A stretch of 64,000 nucleotides of DNA from Drosophila pseudoobscura. Taxonomy: Eukaryota; Arthropoda; Insecta; Diptera; Drosophilidae. How positions within the stretch are numbered: the stretch's first letter is position 1; each line of letters opens with the position of its first letter. The notes beneath the pieces were generated by a model. That model ran no database searches and was not told the origin of the DNA. It was given only the letters and a program-made list of their open reading frames with translations. The translations under genes and the position numbers were made by a program. The stretch spans positions 22,391,001 to 22,455,000 of the forward strand of contig NC_046683.1 in the NCBI RefSeq assembly GCF_009870125.1. The letters run 5' to 3'. Below are positions 1 to 12,272 of this stretch, in pieces.

Positions 1-922
1 GGATTCGGGCTTAAAGTCAGTTTATCTGCAGCTGGAAGTGGAAATGGAAATGCCTCCATCCAAGCGTGCCGAGATGATGCAAGGCTGTCCGTTTCTGATT
101 CTAGCTCTGAAATTTTCCTTTGAAATTATTTAAGTTATTTAGCCTTATAAAACACTACGCAACCAAACTCAACTTTATTTCCGCAGTGAACCAAACTGAC
201 TTTTTTTTATAGATTTGGGGCTTTGAAAATGTTTAATGATTTTTCTTTTTGTCAAGGTTTGGTTTTTTCTAAAAAAAACTTTTCAAATCTGTAAAATTTT
301 TCTTTTTTTTTGAGTTGTTGTGCTTCTTTTTTTGACATAAGTTAAGCACCTTACACCGTGTCGTATTAAAACTTTACAATTCTGAAAAGCTGATAATTGT
401 AGCTATAAATTAGACCCAAACACTTTGTGCTTAAGCTAACCGTCTGGAAATTATTTAGCGCTCAAATGAAAGATTGATAATTTTTGACGTTACCTTTTTT
501 CAAATTTTTACAAATTCGGGTAAAGTTGAAGTTTTTCTAATTTTTGTATATAATTTGTATACGTACTACATGAATTGGGTGTCATTTGAGGTATCTAAGG
601 TAAGGTAATCTAAGAAATTTTAAAGCCCTAAATCTATGTGGTGTTGAACAGTGTAATCAGGCCGTAAATAGTGACGAAGATGCCTATGTGGTATAACCCA
701 TCTCTATGTCAACAATTCGAACTGAAACATTGAATCAATAGTGAATACACATAAGATTGGAAATTAATGAATGAAAATAATTAAATAATAATTTAATAAT
801 TTAATCATAAATAATATTAATAATATTGATTGTCATATCAGACCTATCGTTATCAGATTAAGATTAGCTGGAAATACAAGGAGTTCATATTAAAATTGAA
901 GATATCAAATTTGATTATTCAT
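1..922. other. AT-rich spacer, no gene recognised
   Basis: No open frame of note. About 125-660 resembles 8045-8278 in order and wording (a 'cactacgcaac' block, a block around 'aatagattt', then 'taaccgtctgg' against 'ttaacgtctagg'). This suggests two diverged copies of an unnamed AT-rich repeat. Nothing else is supported. Confidence 0.4.
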
Positions 923-1825
923 CGAGGGGAACGTCGTGAGTTCCTGTGGAGACCGCAACTCTACGTTTATACCATTTATTTTTAGTCAGTTTAGCTCTCC
1001 GCCGGCAAACGCCGCTAATATTAAACGATACGACAAAGAGTGCGTGCGAGAGAGACAGAAAATCAGTCTGAACGTGTCGTCGGGCGCTACGTAGCCACTG
1101 CTAATTGATTTGTTCCTTTTGGCTATAAAAATGATTCGATCTGATGCAGATTTAGCAATCTGATAGATATACTTAGTCATTTTCTATGATTGCGAATTTT
1201 TAGTTTTCTCGAATCTTCAATATTGGGGATGCCACAGATTTTCGTTCTTTGTAGGGGCGGAAGGGGGTGTGGCGAAATTTTGACAAAAAAACGGTCAAGG
1301 TCCGATATCACAGGAGTGTGGATACCAAATTTGGTTGCTTTAGCTCTTATAGTCTCTGAGATCCTTGAACTCACATTTTGCAATGGGTAAAACCGACCAT
1401 GAAACCTGTGTGTTAGAGAGAGATAGAGCGAGAGAGAATGAAATTGTTTTCTTGATTCTGGCTACAATAATTATACGATCTGGTTCAGATTCTACACTCT
1501 AGAAGATATAGTCATCCCCTACGATTCTGCGTTTTCTGTGGGGGCTGAAGTGGGCGGGGCGCGGTTTTGATAAATTCTTGTAACAGTGACATATCACAGA
1601 AGTCCGGATATAAAATGTTGTTGCACTAGCTTTTATAGTCTTTGCGCACTAGGCGCTGATAGGGACGGACAGACAGACAGGGCATAATAGACTCGGCTAT
1701 TGATGCTGATCAAGAATAAATCTACTTTATGGGGTCAGAAACGATTCCTTCTGGACGTTACACACATCCACTTTTACCACAAATCTAATATACCCCTATA
1801 CTAATTTTGAGCGTCGGGTATACTC
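923..1825 (+). mobile_element. DINE-1/SGM-like non-autonomous element, copy 1
   Basis: The copy begins with the family head (GAGGGGAACGTCGTGAG) followed by a small hairpin (GAGTT...GCAACTC) and the subterminal motif TTATACC. It carries the internal blocks 'gcgagagagacagaaaatca', 'ggctataaaaatgat' and 'tggatgccacag', then a short GACA/GACG run at 1662-1682. It ends with the conserved tail 'gattccttctggacgttaca' and TCGGGTATA. Head and tail motifs are inverted (ATACCCGATACT against AGTATCGGGTAT). No protein is encoded. Assignment to the DINE-1/mini-me group rests on the GTCY microsatellite and the terminal structure. Confidence 0.75.
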
Positions 1826-4800
1826 GTAATTACAATAAACTATTAAATGGTTGCCGAAAACGCAGTTTTTACACCAGTTACTCAGAGTATAGAGAGTATC
1901 TCTCTATTATATTATATCGTTGCCTTCATCGTTCGGGAAGGAAGCTTGTCCCATAGTAGATAAATGTATGTAAATAAGATTCGAGTAGATGTATGTAAAA
2001 ACCATACATATAAATGTAACATATACATACATAAGTATTTATATGCTACATAGCAAAAAATTGTGCTGACGCCTCTTATATCAAACTTAACCAAGTTTAT
2101 TTTCGACGCCCCATACAGTCCTCACAAAGAGCGTAAATCTGTGACATCCAAAATGTCTCAGATATGAGAAAGCCAAAAGCGCAGAATGATAGAGAATGCA
2201 TGTATTTATTAGATATTTGTATCGGATCATTATTATAGCCAAAGTAAAGCAAGCAGTTTCACGTGCACATTCTCTCCTGCTGCACTAATCGGCATCGCTA
2301 CCAGCTCCGGCATTTACGTATAATTGTCTTAAATATAGTGTATAAGTTACATAGATCATTAGATTGCATATGAATGTACATATGGATAACTAGGATAAGC
2401 AGAGCGGCATATTGGTGGCAAAAAATTCCGTTCTTTTTGAACGGAGGTTTGTGTTTTCGGCCAGCTGATGTAACAATAAAATTTTGTTGGGTAATCAGAG
2501 ATTAGGGGTATAAATATACACTATGGGCATTATTGTGCCAGAACAATTCGTCAAACCGGTCAATCCGGTCAAGCCGGTTACATTAGGCATTATATTTTTG
2601 AATAGAATCTGATCTGACATCAAATCTTTCGCGCTTCCTGCAAGCTTTTCTCGTAAGGCTATCACTGTCATTCAGAAAAGACAGTTGATCTATCCGTCTT
2701 GCTCCGAACTTGCTCTACGATCAGCTTGAAAATTCGATCACCCAGCTATTTCCCATTTTTGAGTTAATTAGTTAATTATTGGAAACAGAAAGATCAATAA
2801 TCGAGTAACATTCGCACATTGTAACCAAAGCAAAATAAAATTATGGTAAATTCAGTCGATAAATTAAAGAACGACTAGTTTTCTTTGGAGCAGCCATAGC
2901 TACGGACTGATTGTCTCGTATAACATCATCCTCAAAGTCGCCTCGGACCGATAACGAAACCGGAACCGCAGTTGAAGTCGTGCTAAGACCAGAGGCAGAA
3001 ATAGTAAAATTTAGCACAGAAGTTGGCTGTGGGTCTGATCAACCTGACTTGGTTCCCCTTCTCGATCAAGCCAAAGGTTTAATGAACTCTTCGATAACTT
3101 ACGTTGGCATCGGACTCTGCAATGAAATAAATTTAAATTCCAGCGTCGAAGCTGCGGCTGTAGCCAGTGAGTCAGTCAGGAATATCTTTTTGCACACTCG
3201 AGTGCGACCGTGAATTGGAGTTGTCGATTGCGGTTCCATCTGCAATAGATCGGAGCGGTTCCTGGAGGGGGGCTGGATGGCAGTTCTCATCTAACAAAAT
3301 TCAGAATCTGATTTAGATTCCGATTCCGATTACTCGTGTCTGCTCATTTGTCGCTTGGCTGATTATCCCCAACTGCGTTCTACATAGGCTTCGCTTCGCA
3401 ATCTGGGCTTAGCCTGGATCTGGGTATCAATCAGTTCCGCGGAGCTCTGCTGAGGTCTTTTATTACTTAATGTCTGCATTTTGTATGCAGTCATCGGCGG
3501 GAGCGAGCGGGGGCGGGGCCGAGTCTTGTCCTAAGGCCCACTCTTTGCACTCAAATGGGCTGCCTTTTACCCGATGCGGGTGCGGGCCGACTCCAGCTGG
3601 CTCAACCTGTATGTCTACCCCTGCTCAATACCAAAACTGTAGAAAGCTCTTTTGTTGGCGACGGTCTTCTGCGGGCTGGGAAATCTTTAAAACAGAATCT
3701 CATCATTCTGATACCCATTATGGCAGGCCCGTCGGGCGTATCTTTTGTGCCACCACCACGGAACGTGGAGCTTTCTTTTCTTTTGGGTATCTGCCAGTCC
3801 ATCCATCCCAGAGCTCATCGCACATCTGCCTCTCCTGCTGGCTACGATGCTGCCCGACAGATTTCCATCAGCAAGTTCATCAATTTCTAAAATTGAAAAG
3901 CCCCAAGGAGGAGGGAAGGTTAGAGATGGAGGAGGTTGATGAAGATAGCCAGAAATGGCGAGAGAATTTCCAAACTAGGGAGATCCGGCCAAGAGTAATG
4001 ATTTCTAACTTAATGAAGCATAAAATGGCTGCCAGAGAAGCAGTCACAGCCAGAGTCAGAGTCAGCGTCTAGGCAAATTCTTTTGATTGCGAAAGTCGGA
4101 AAACCGCAGAGACCCGGAGATGGGCCAGAACCTTGGCCAAGTCGGACATTCACAGTCTCTGAGTTAAATGTATTTTTATGATTTAAACCAATTAGGGTTA
4201 TATGGAGCATAGACCCGACTTAGCCATGATATATTCCTGGTCCCTTCTGACCAACCGTGAACTCCAGCTCCACCAGTCTCCCATATGACAGTTTTGTGGA
4301 GCAACAAATATCAAGAAGTGCACAAATTATATGTCTGTCGACATTTAATTTGATTGACTCGGATTTTGTTTGAGCCACAAAGAGCCATAACTACAGACTT
4401 AGAAGCAGACCCAGAAGCAGAACAAGTCCGGCCAGTTTTCACATTTCCATTAGGAATGGATCTGGTTAGCAGACAGGCAGAAAACTTTGCCACCATTAAA
4501 GCAAATCAATTTCAACCACAGGCCGTCCATCAAAATTTGCAACAAGCCCCGCGGGGCGTTTGCTCAACCCTAGATGAAGGTGCAAGAATAAGACCCGACA
4601 GGGATCAGGCCGGGATTAAGGTGTTTGTGTCGGTGCTGCTACAAACTGTTGTACAAACAACGCTGAGGTGGAGAGCAATGTTCTGGCTGTGATCTCCATT
4701 TGACATGGCCTTATGCTCAAAATGATTAACATGTTGCACTCCTGGTAGCCGCTCAATGGAGAACAAGCATTCAGGAACGCTCTAGTCGATATTCCGACTA

Positions 4801-6436
4801 TGGGGTACCCGGTACGAAAATTCGATCATAACTTTAGATAAAGCTGGAAAACGTTTATTAAACATATCACAAACATATGTATTTATATGAATATTTCACA
4901 GTAATCGTTAAATAATAGCTATACTCATGCCTCTTTAATGCGTTCGATAATCACGAATCCTTAATTTATTCTTTAGGCTGACTGAAGTAACCCCGAATCA
5001 CTAAAAACCGAGTGTGAGCCCTGCGTTCGCAATCAATAAAATGATTTACAACATATTATGGAGTTCATGTGTCTTCGACTTTTTTTCACAGAAAACAATT
5101 GGTAACGTATATTACTCGCTTTTTTGGCGAAAAACATTATCCTGCACACAAATACATATTTTCTGGCAGAGGGCAAAACAAAAACAAGGGAGTAAGTGTA
5201 TTGCTTGCTCAGTCTCTCTACCAAAAAATCAAATAGAGAGTGAGCCATACCAGGAGTTCGTAGGTTTTCTTAATAGTTTGTAGAAAAAGTGGTAGTTTCA
5301 CAAATGTGTTTGCTATATGTTACATTGATCTGCAAAAATACAACATACCCCCGGAGTCCAAGAGTAGTAAGTATTAAGGTGGAGACCAGAGAATGCTTGT
5401 ATTGGTGGTTGGTTTTCCGCTGGATTGTGGGATCTGAATGCTGGAAGCTGTTGGCTGGCTACTTGCCGTGACGAAAGCAGTCAATCAAAAAAGGACCAAG
5501 TTTGGTGCAGGCCTAGCTATTCTCCCTGAATAAGTTTTGATTGTCAAGTTTGTCCGCATTCACGTTTAATGATTACATAGCCGTTGAGTCAGGTGAATCA
5601 GGCTATACAGGATCCATAGGGAGTGATGCGCATCTATGCTTCTTTTCAGAGAAGCATATTTGATGATAAAACCACATTGGATTGGAGTGCATTTTTCCTT
5701 GTTACCTAGAAAGAAAGTAAAGGGACACTTTAGTCAAAGTATCAAAATTCATAGCCATAGAGTCGGAATTATTCCCTTAACGACTTAAATTTCCTGCACA
5801 GCGTCATTTGTGTTCGGGGCCAGTCCAATGGATTTGTCACACTTCATATACTTAATGGGCCCCGCTGATGATTTTGGCGGAAATGAAGCTGCTGCGGATA
5901 CTCCAAAAGCGGACAGATGTGTCATCAGGGATGAATCCCCAGGCTCATTATGGCTTCGCTCCGGAGGATACTGTCGAAAGAACTTTTTCATGGGCTGGGG
6001 TCTCAATTTTTGAGTATCACGAATATTCAATTAAGGCAAATTAGAAAGTTTAGAGCAGAAAATTATTCGGCCTCCAACTGCAATTTGCACACCCATCGAC
6101 TACGGTGTTGTCTTTGGGCCTGAGGTTGGTCTGGAGATCGGAAAATAGAGGTTTAGTTGTCCAAAGATGGAAATTAGCATGACCCCTGGCTGATGAGCCT
6201 GATGGTGTGATGGGTCAGATGAAGCTGATGGCTAATGGAGCTGCCCAATACCGCTTTCCATCGACTTCGTCACATTCTTCCAGCTCTGAACTCCTCCCCG
6301 AAAACTCAACGTAAAAGGAAAAGCCAGCTATGTTCAATCCAAGTCCAATTAGTAGGCAACGGCATGGCCCTAACAAGATCTTCAGGGCAGATCGGGCGAA
6401 GGGATGGATATAATCCCAAAACAATGACAAGAACAA
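1826..6436. other. 4.6-kb gene-less stretch
   Basis: Several short open frames (for example 3470-4072 and 4354-4692) show no domain, lack a convincing start context and overlap open frames in other phases. No exon-intron structure could be built. A 9-bp triple repeat lies at 2553-2579. GC content is higher at 2900-4700 than in the flanks, so an untranslated exon or an old coding remnant cannot be excluded. Confidence 0.35.
2553..2579. repeat. Three tandem 9-bp units with core CCGGT
   Basis: AAACCGGTC, AATCCGGTC and AAGCCGGTT follow each other without a gap. The core resembles the Grainyhead-type site AACCGGTT. A regulatory role is only a guess; the repeat itself is directly visible. Confidence 0.5.
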
Positions 6437-7045
6437 CGAGGGGGAACGTTGTGAGTTGCTGCGGAGACCGCAACTCTACATTTATACCCGATACTTAGTC
6501 AGTATGGCTCTCCTCCGACAAAAAGTGCGTGCGAGAGAGACAGAAAATCAGTCTGAGCGTGACGTCGGGCGCTGCGTAGCCACTGCAAATTGATTTGTTC
6601 CTTTTGGCTATAAAAATTATCTGATCTGATCCAGATTCAGCAACCGGATAGATATGGTCATTATCTATGATTCTGCGTTTTTGGTTTTCTCGTATCTTTA
6701 AAATTGTGGATGCCACAGATCGTCCTTTGTGGGGGCGGAAGTGGGCGGGGCAAAGTTTTGAAATATTTTTGTAGCAGTGACATATCACAGAAGTCTGGAT
6801 CCAAAACATCGTTGCTCTAGCTCTTATAGTCTTTGAGCACTAGGCGCTAATAGGGACGGACAGACGGACAGATGGACGGACGGACGGACGGACAGACAGG
6901 GCTCAATCGACCTGGCTATTGATGCTGATCAAGAATATATATACTTTGTGGGGTAGGAAACGATTCCTTCTGGACGTTACACACATCCACTTTCACCAAA
7001 AATCTAATATACCCCAATACTCATTTTGAGTATCGGGTATAAAAA
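6437..7045 (+). mobile_element. DINE-like element, short form, copy 2
   Basis: Complete copy from CGAGGGGGAACGTTGTGAG to GAGTATCGGGTATAAAA, about 0.6 kb. It carries the longest GACG/GACA microsatellite in the window (about 6855-6900). It lacks the middle segment present in the 1.1-kb copies at 54.4, 55.8 and 61.7 kb. Confidence 0.85.
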
Positions 7046-8278
7046 CAGTGGAAGAGAATGAGATTATTATTAGGTGCTCCACGTTCTACGTTCCGCGTTG
7101 AGTTTTTCCAGCTCACAAATGAAAGCTGCCCTGACGAATGACCCATTTAGCCACGATACCAAAAAACACTCACAGGCACACTGTGGACTTGTAAACGCTA
7201 AGAACCCACGAATGAAAAGGTCAAAGATAAATACAGAGGCACGGGTACAAAGACCCAAACAATGTATGTATAGTGCCCAGAGCATTGAGGCTGTCGTTTT
7301 ATTTCAAATTAAATTATATATCTCCTCTCTTGTTTGTTCAATTCCCCTCTCTGCTTTCTGGCGCCAATTATATCTTTATGGAAATAGCTAGAGCCAAAAA
7401 CCAAACCGAACCGATCTTAAAGCGTAGCTAAACCAGACCGAATTGAACTCAGAGCTTTAGGGCTTGTGTCCCGTATAATTGCATCTAGGCAGTGATTGGG
7501 CTATCGAACAATCGGGTAATCAGACATTGGTTTTGGCGTTTTGGCCCATGGTCCCAGTCGGTCCGTCGGTGGCTTTAAATTTTCTTTTCACATCAAAGAC
7601 TGATTCGATTTTTTGCACATATGCATATGTAATTATATAAATTAAAGGGCATTTAGAAAATAAGGCAGTTCTAATGACCTACAAATTGTAAATGCCGAAG
7701 GTCTCCGGCAGACTAGGAATGCGGAATGCGCCCCGAGTTCCATTTATGGCAATTGGTTCGAAATGATGGCAAATCGACAATACAGCAATCACTTCAAATT
7801 ACTAGCTTCTGTTGAAAATGAAAACTCAGAGAAATCGATTCCGAATGCGAATCAGTTTAGTGGTAATTTCTCTGGGGGAACGTGTGGGAGGAGAAAGTCA
7901 GCTGCATTTTTTTCTGTTGAACTAGAATTTTAAAAGCCTAAGCGAGTATTGCCTGACAATATTTTGCATGGCTGTATGTTGATCATGTTTACCGTGGTAC
8001 TGGTAAATGGTAAAAAAAAGTAGTTTACTTGTTTCGTAATGGTAGTCAGTGAATACACTATGCAACACCATATTTACGCTTCGAACTAAACCGACGTTTT
8101 CTAATAGATTTTTCAGGCTTAATAATTTTTAATGAATTATGGTTGTTTTTGTATGGTGTTTGTTTTTTAATTTTAATATATTTAATATTTTAATATCTGG
8201 CATCTGGTTTGTAACTTCAGCTTAACGTCTAGGAAAAATGAAGCTTTCAAAGGCAAAATTGATCATTTTTCGCGGTAT
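7046..8278. other. Spacer, no gene recognised
   Basis: Open frames at 7074-7391 (+) and 7070-7285 (-) overlap on opposite strands and show no domain. The end of the stretch (8045-8278) is the weak match to 125-660. No other structure is seen. Confidence 0.35.
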
Positions 8279-9060
8279 TTTTATACCCGATACTCAAAAT
8301 GAGTATTGGGGTATATTAGATTTGTGGTAAAAGTGGATGTGTGTAACGTCCAGAAGGAATCGTTTCTGACCCCATAAAGTAGATTTATTCTTGATCAGCA
8401 TCAATAGCCGAGTCGATTGAGCCATGTCTGTCTGTCCATCTGGCCGTCCCTATTAGCGCCTAGTGCTCAAAGACTATAAGAGCTAGAGCAACGACATTTT
8501 ATATCCGGGCTTCTGTGATATGTCACTGTTACGAGAATGTTTTAAAACTTTGCCCCAACTACTTCCGCCCCTACAAAGGGCGAAAATCTGTGGCATCCAC
8601 AAATTCAAAGATACGAGAAAACTAAAAACGCAGAATCGTAGAGGATGACTTCTACAATGCAATATCTGAACCAGATTTCATTCTTTCTCGCTCTGTCTCT
8701 ATCTAACACACAGGTTTCATGGTCGGTTTTGCCAATTGCAAAATATGAGTTCAAGGATCTCAGAACCTATAAGAGCCAGAGCAACCAAATTTGGTATCCA
8801 CACTCCTGTGGTATTTTGCCTTGACCGTTTCGTGTCAATATTTCGCCACACCCCTTCCGCCCCCCAAAAAGGACGAAAATCTGGGGCATCCACAAATCTC
8901 AGAGACTATTAACGCTACAGTAACCAAATTTCGTATCCGCACTCCTGTTAGATCTCACTATAAAACGTATATCTCAAAATCTTTCGCCCCACCCCTTTCC
9001 GCTCCCACAAAGGACGAAAATCTGTTGCATACACAATATTGCAGATTCGAGAAAACTAAA
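8279..9060 (-). mobile_element. DINE-like element, reverse copy lacking its head, copy 3
   Basis: On the plus strand it opens with TTATACCCGATACTCAAAAT, the reversed family tail, followed by the reversed 'cagaaggaatcg' block and the GTCTGTCTGTCC microsatellite. It runs back through the long-form internal segment and stops at 9060 before the head region. It abuts copy 4 with no gap. Confidence 0.8.
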
Positions 9061-9385
9061 ACGTTGTGAGTTGCTGCGGAGACCGCAACTCTACATTTAT
9101 ACCCGATACTTAGTCAGTATGGCTCTCCTCCGACAAAAAGTGCGTGCGAGAGAGACAGAAAATCAGTCTGAGTGTGACGTCGGGCGCTGCGTAGCCACTG
9201 CAAATTGATTTGTTCCTCTGAGCTATAAAAATGATCCAATCTGATCCAAATTCAACAATCTGAATCATTATCTATGATTCTGCGTTTTTAGTTTTCTTGA
9301 ATCTTCAATATTGTGAATGCCACAGATTTTCGTCTTTTTTGTGGTCGGTAGGGGCGGGCGAAATTTTGAAATACACTTGCTTTTT
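9061..9385 (+). mobile_element. DINE-like element, head half only, copy 4
   Basis: Starts at ACGTTGTGAGTTGCTGCGG, includes the hairpin, 'gcgtgcgagagagacag' and 'gatttgttcc', and is lost at about 9385 in 'gaaatacacttgc'. The tail and GTCY run are missing. It joins the reverse copy 3 back to back, either by insertion into it or by rearrangement. Confidence 0.8.
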
Positions 9386-10439
9386 TTTAGTTATATAAGA
9401 AAAAAAATAATATTAAAATAACGCAAATATTGGTGACTTTTTAGTTTAATTATATTTTCCCTTTTATCTTAAAACAATCATTAATATAAAATATACCATT
9501 CCGAAAATTTAATACTGCAAGCTTTATTCTACCATTTAGATTAATTTATTTATTTTTTTAGGTTTATGAATTTCATTCGTTTTCTTCATTTATTGAAGTT
9601 GAGAAAAAAAATACCCGAATATTAAAGTTACCAAATATATGTACATAATTATAATGTCACTCTAATGTCAGTAGACTCGTCCAACAGAAGAATAAAAGCT
9701 GAGTTTCCGATGTCAGTTCGAAAGCCGTCCATGAAATGCAGTGCGAGTACATTTTTAATAATGTAGGTGCACTTTGCAAGCTGAAGACTGCTCCACACTC
9801 AACATTGAGAAATGATCACTTGTCGCAGTCGCCGTGTGTTCGGCAATGTGTAGGCATAGAGCTGCTTCCCGTTCCTCCGTTTTGGTCGAATTTCGAACGA
9901 AAGGCAACTTATGTGTTTTTTGCGGCACCGTGGTGGGATGTCAAAAAGCAATACGCACATAAGCCCGCGTTGGATCAGTGCAATCCTTGCGAATCCATTG
10001 CTTAAACACCACCAACATTAAAAGAGTTGTCAAATACTATCAAGTTGTTCATATAATCAAACCACTGAATTAAATACAAGTTCCGATATCTTTGTGAACC
10101 ACTATTAATCGGAATCTGTGCAGTTGATGACAAAAAGGTATACAAAATGCCAAAACCCTGAAGAAAAATATAAAAATGACCAGTTTTATAATAAAGTTAC
10201 TAAAATTGCTAAATAAAAATTTAAAATTGCTAGATTTGTGGCTAGCATTTGAAAAAAAAGGTTGCAAATATTCGGTAGAAACCCACCTCAATACTCTTTT
10301 AAAATAAATGAAGGGTTTTAGAAAATTCTGTTCCGTTCCGCAGATTTTTCCATTTTACTGCACATGTTTATGGCTATTATTATGAAAACTAAACATTTTT
10401 TGTTCGTCCAAAGCGTACGAACGTGCTGTGAAGGTACTA
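9386..10439. other. Spacer with one unassigned 89-codon frame (9736-10005, +)
   Basis: The stretch is AT-rich except for 9660-10010, where an ATG-started frame of 89 codons holds six cysteines and an FFAAPWWDVK-like segment. The base composition differs from the flanks and looks like a coding remnant, but no family was recognised and no splice partners were found. Confidence 0.25.
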
Positions 10440-10845
10440 AAATTTCAATGGTTCTTTCTGGCTATACAAATGATCTGAATCAAATTCGTTAATCTGGTAG
10501 ATACGGGGATTTTCTACAATAGTGTGTGTGTAATAGTGAGTGTGTCTGTTTTCTTGTCTCTTCAAAATTGTGGATGCCACAGAGTCGGAAAGGAGCATGG
10601 CAAAATTTTGAAGTACCCTTGTAGCAGTGTGGTATAATAGAAGTCTGTATACAAAATGTTGTTGCTCTAGCTTTTAAACTCTCTGAGAACTAGGCGTCAA
10701 TCAAGACGGGCAGACGGACAGAGCTATCGAGTCTGCTATCGATGCTGATCAAGAATATATATACTTTATGTGGCCAGTAAGGCGTTCTTCATCCACTTCC
10801 ACCAAATTCGAATATGCCCCTAAACTCTGCGAGTACCGAGTTGAT
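10440..10845 (+). mobile_element. DINE-like element, degenerate tail half, copy 5
   Basis: The family blocks are recognisable in order: 'tggctatacaaatgatc', 'tggatgccacag', 'gttgctctagctttta', 'actaggcg', a short GACGG run, 'gatgctgatcaagaatatat' and a decayed tail. Many substitutions mark it as one of the older copies. Confidence 0.6.
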
Positions 10846-11960
10846 CATCCCACAGCTAAACATAGCTAAATCCTCTAATGTACCACGAACCATGTGTTTA
10901 TGGAGAGTGGAACCGGGCTCTTTGCGGAACCGTTAACTTGACCATACTTGGACTGACGAATTGAGCTAAAAATCCAGCGGAACAGAGAAGCCAAAGTACT
11001 TGTTGACTAACTGGATTCTGGGACTCTATGATCATGGGACTGTCTGGGGCCATGCACCTTGGACCATGGGAAAATGCAAATGTCCACCAATTGTTGGAAA
11101 AGTCGCAAGGCATATTAGCATACAACACGATCATCAGCACAGCTCCAGTCCAAGTCCGAATACATTCCTCATGTTCCGAGCAACGTCCGCACGTGTTAAT
11201 GATGTGCCCGAGCCCAATTCCAATTTAGCATTCATATCAAAGTACAGGTCCATACTTAACGGTTCAACCACATCCCCTCGCGTACAAGAAAATCGAAAGG
11301 AAAATCCTTGGGCAGTCAACTTTTTACTAGATCATGGATCATATTCCGATAGATTCATTGACCTGGTAACCTCTTCCAAATGGTGCTCAGCTATTGTCTT
11401 AATTCCCCGCTTCTGAGTCATCAACTGAGCAACGTCAGATGATGTTAAATTCTTGTACTTCAACATACTTAATGAACTACCAAAATATTTGTTTTTGCTC
11501 GGGAGAATACCAGATCTTTTGCCGCACTCAAATGAGCAAAGCTTCATTTGGCCTGATGATGATTACCTCCACTCCGCTCGGTTCCGATTTGCTTTGCTCT
11601 GCTCCTCGTTGGTACTGCTAATGGGCTCTTGTGTACCGTTAGCCGAAGAGCGCTAAAATCGTAATAAGCTTGCGAATTTGCCAGGCAGTTTGTCTCCATA
11701 CCCGTTGAATTTATCATAATTCTCTCCTCAGTTCAAAAACGAGTAGTGATACCAAAGGCGGATCTGAATAAAATATCAATCAAATAAACCGGCATTATCG
11801 TGAGAATAAGTGTGAAAAGTATGATTTAAAACTAAGTTTCTGCAACAGCTACTATGGGAAAAATTGGTAGGATGCAACGAAAGCAAAAACCTACTTGTAA
11901 CTTCGTTTTGCATTCTCTTATATTTTCATAAATTTGTATTTAAACTTAAAGTAAAAGCGA
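10846..11960. other. Spacer, open frames unassigned
   Basis: Frames at 11000-11416 (+, 138 codons) and 11332-11547 (-, 71 codons) overlap on opposite strands. Neither shows a family motif. No gene is claimed. Confidence 0.3.
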
Positions 11961-12272
11961 GTGGGAACGTTGTGAATTGCTGCTACGGTCGCAACTCTAC
12001 ATTTATACCTGATACATACTCAGTATGACTTTCCTCCGGCAGAATGACTAGACTAACTAACATTGAACGACAGAGAGTCAGAGAGAGAGCCACTGCAAAT
12101 TGATTTGTTCCTTTTGGTTATAATAATGATCCGATCTGATCCAGATTCTGCCATCTAGAATATATAGTCATTCTCAATGATTCTGCGTATTTGGTTGTCT
12201 CGTACATTTAAAATTTTGGATACCACACATTTTCCTCCTTTGTGGGTCGGAAGGGGGCGTGCGAAATTTTGG
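11961..12272 (+). mobile_element. DINE-like element, head half, copy 6
   Basis: Begins GTGGGAACGTTGTGAATTGC and keeps the CAACTCTACATTTATACC motif and 'gatttgttccttttgg'. It ends at 'ggggcgtgcgaaattttggg'. The tail is missing. Confidence 0.7.

Noticed and set aside
3470..4072. 200-codon plus-strand open frame
   Set aside because: Low-complexity composition, no domain, other frames open over the same bases and no splice structure.
6840..6900. Possible CRISPR-like or satellite array
   Set aside because: It is the 4-bp GACA/GACG microsatellite of a DINE element; no spacers and the organism is an insect.
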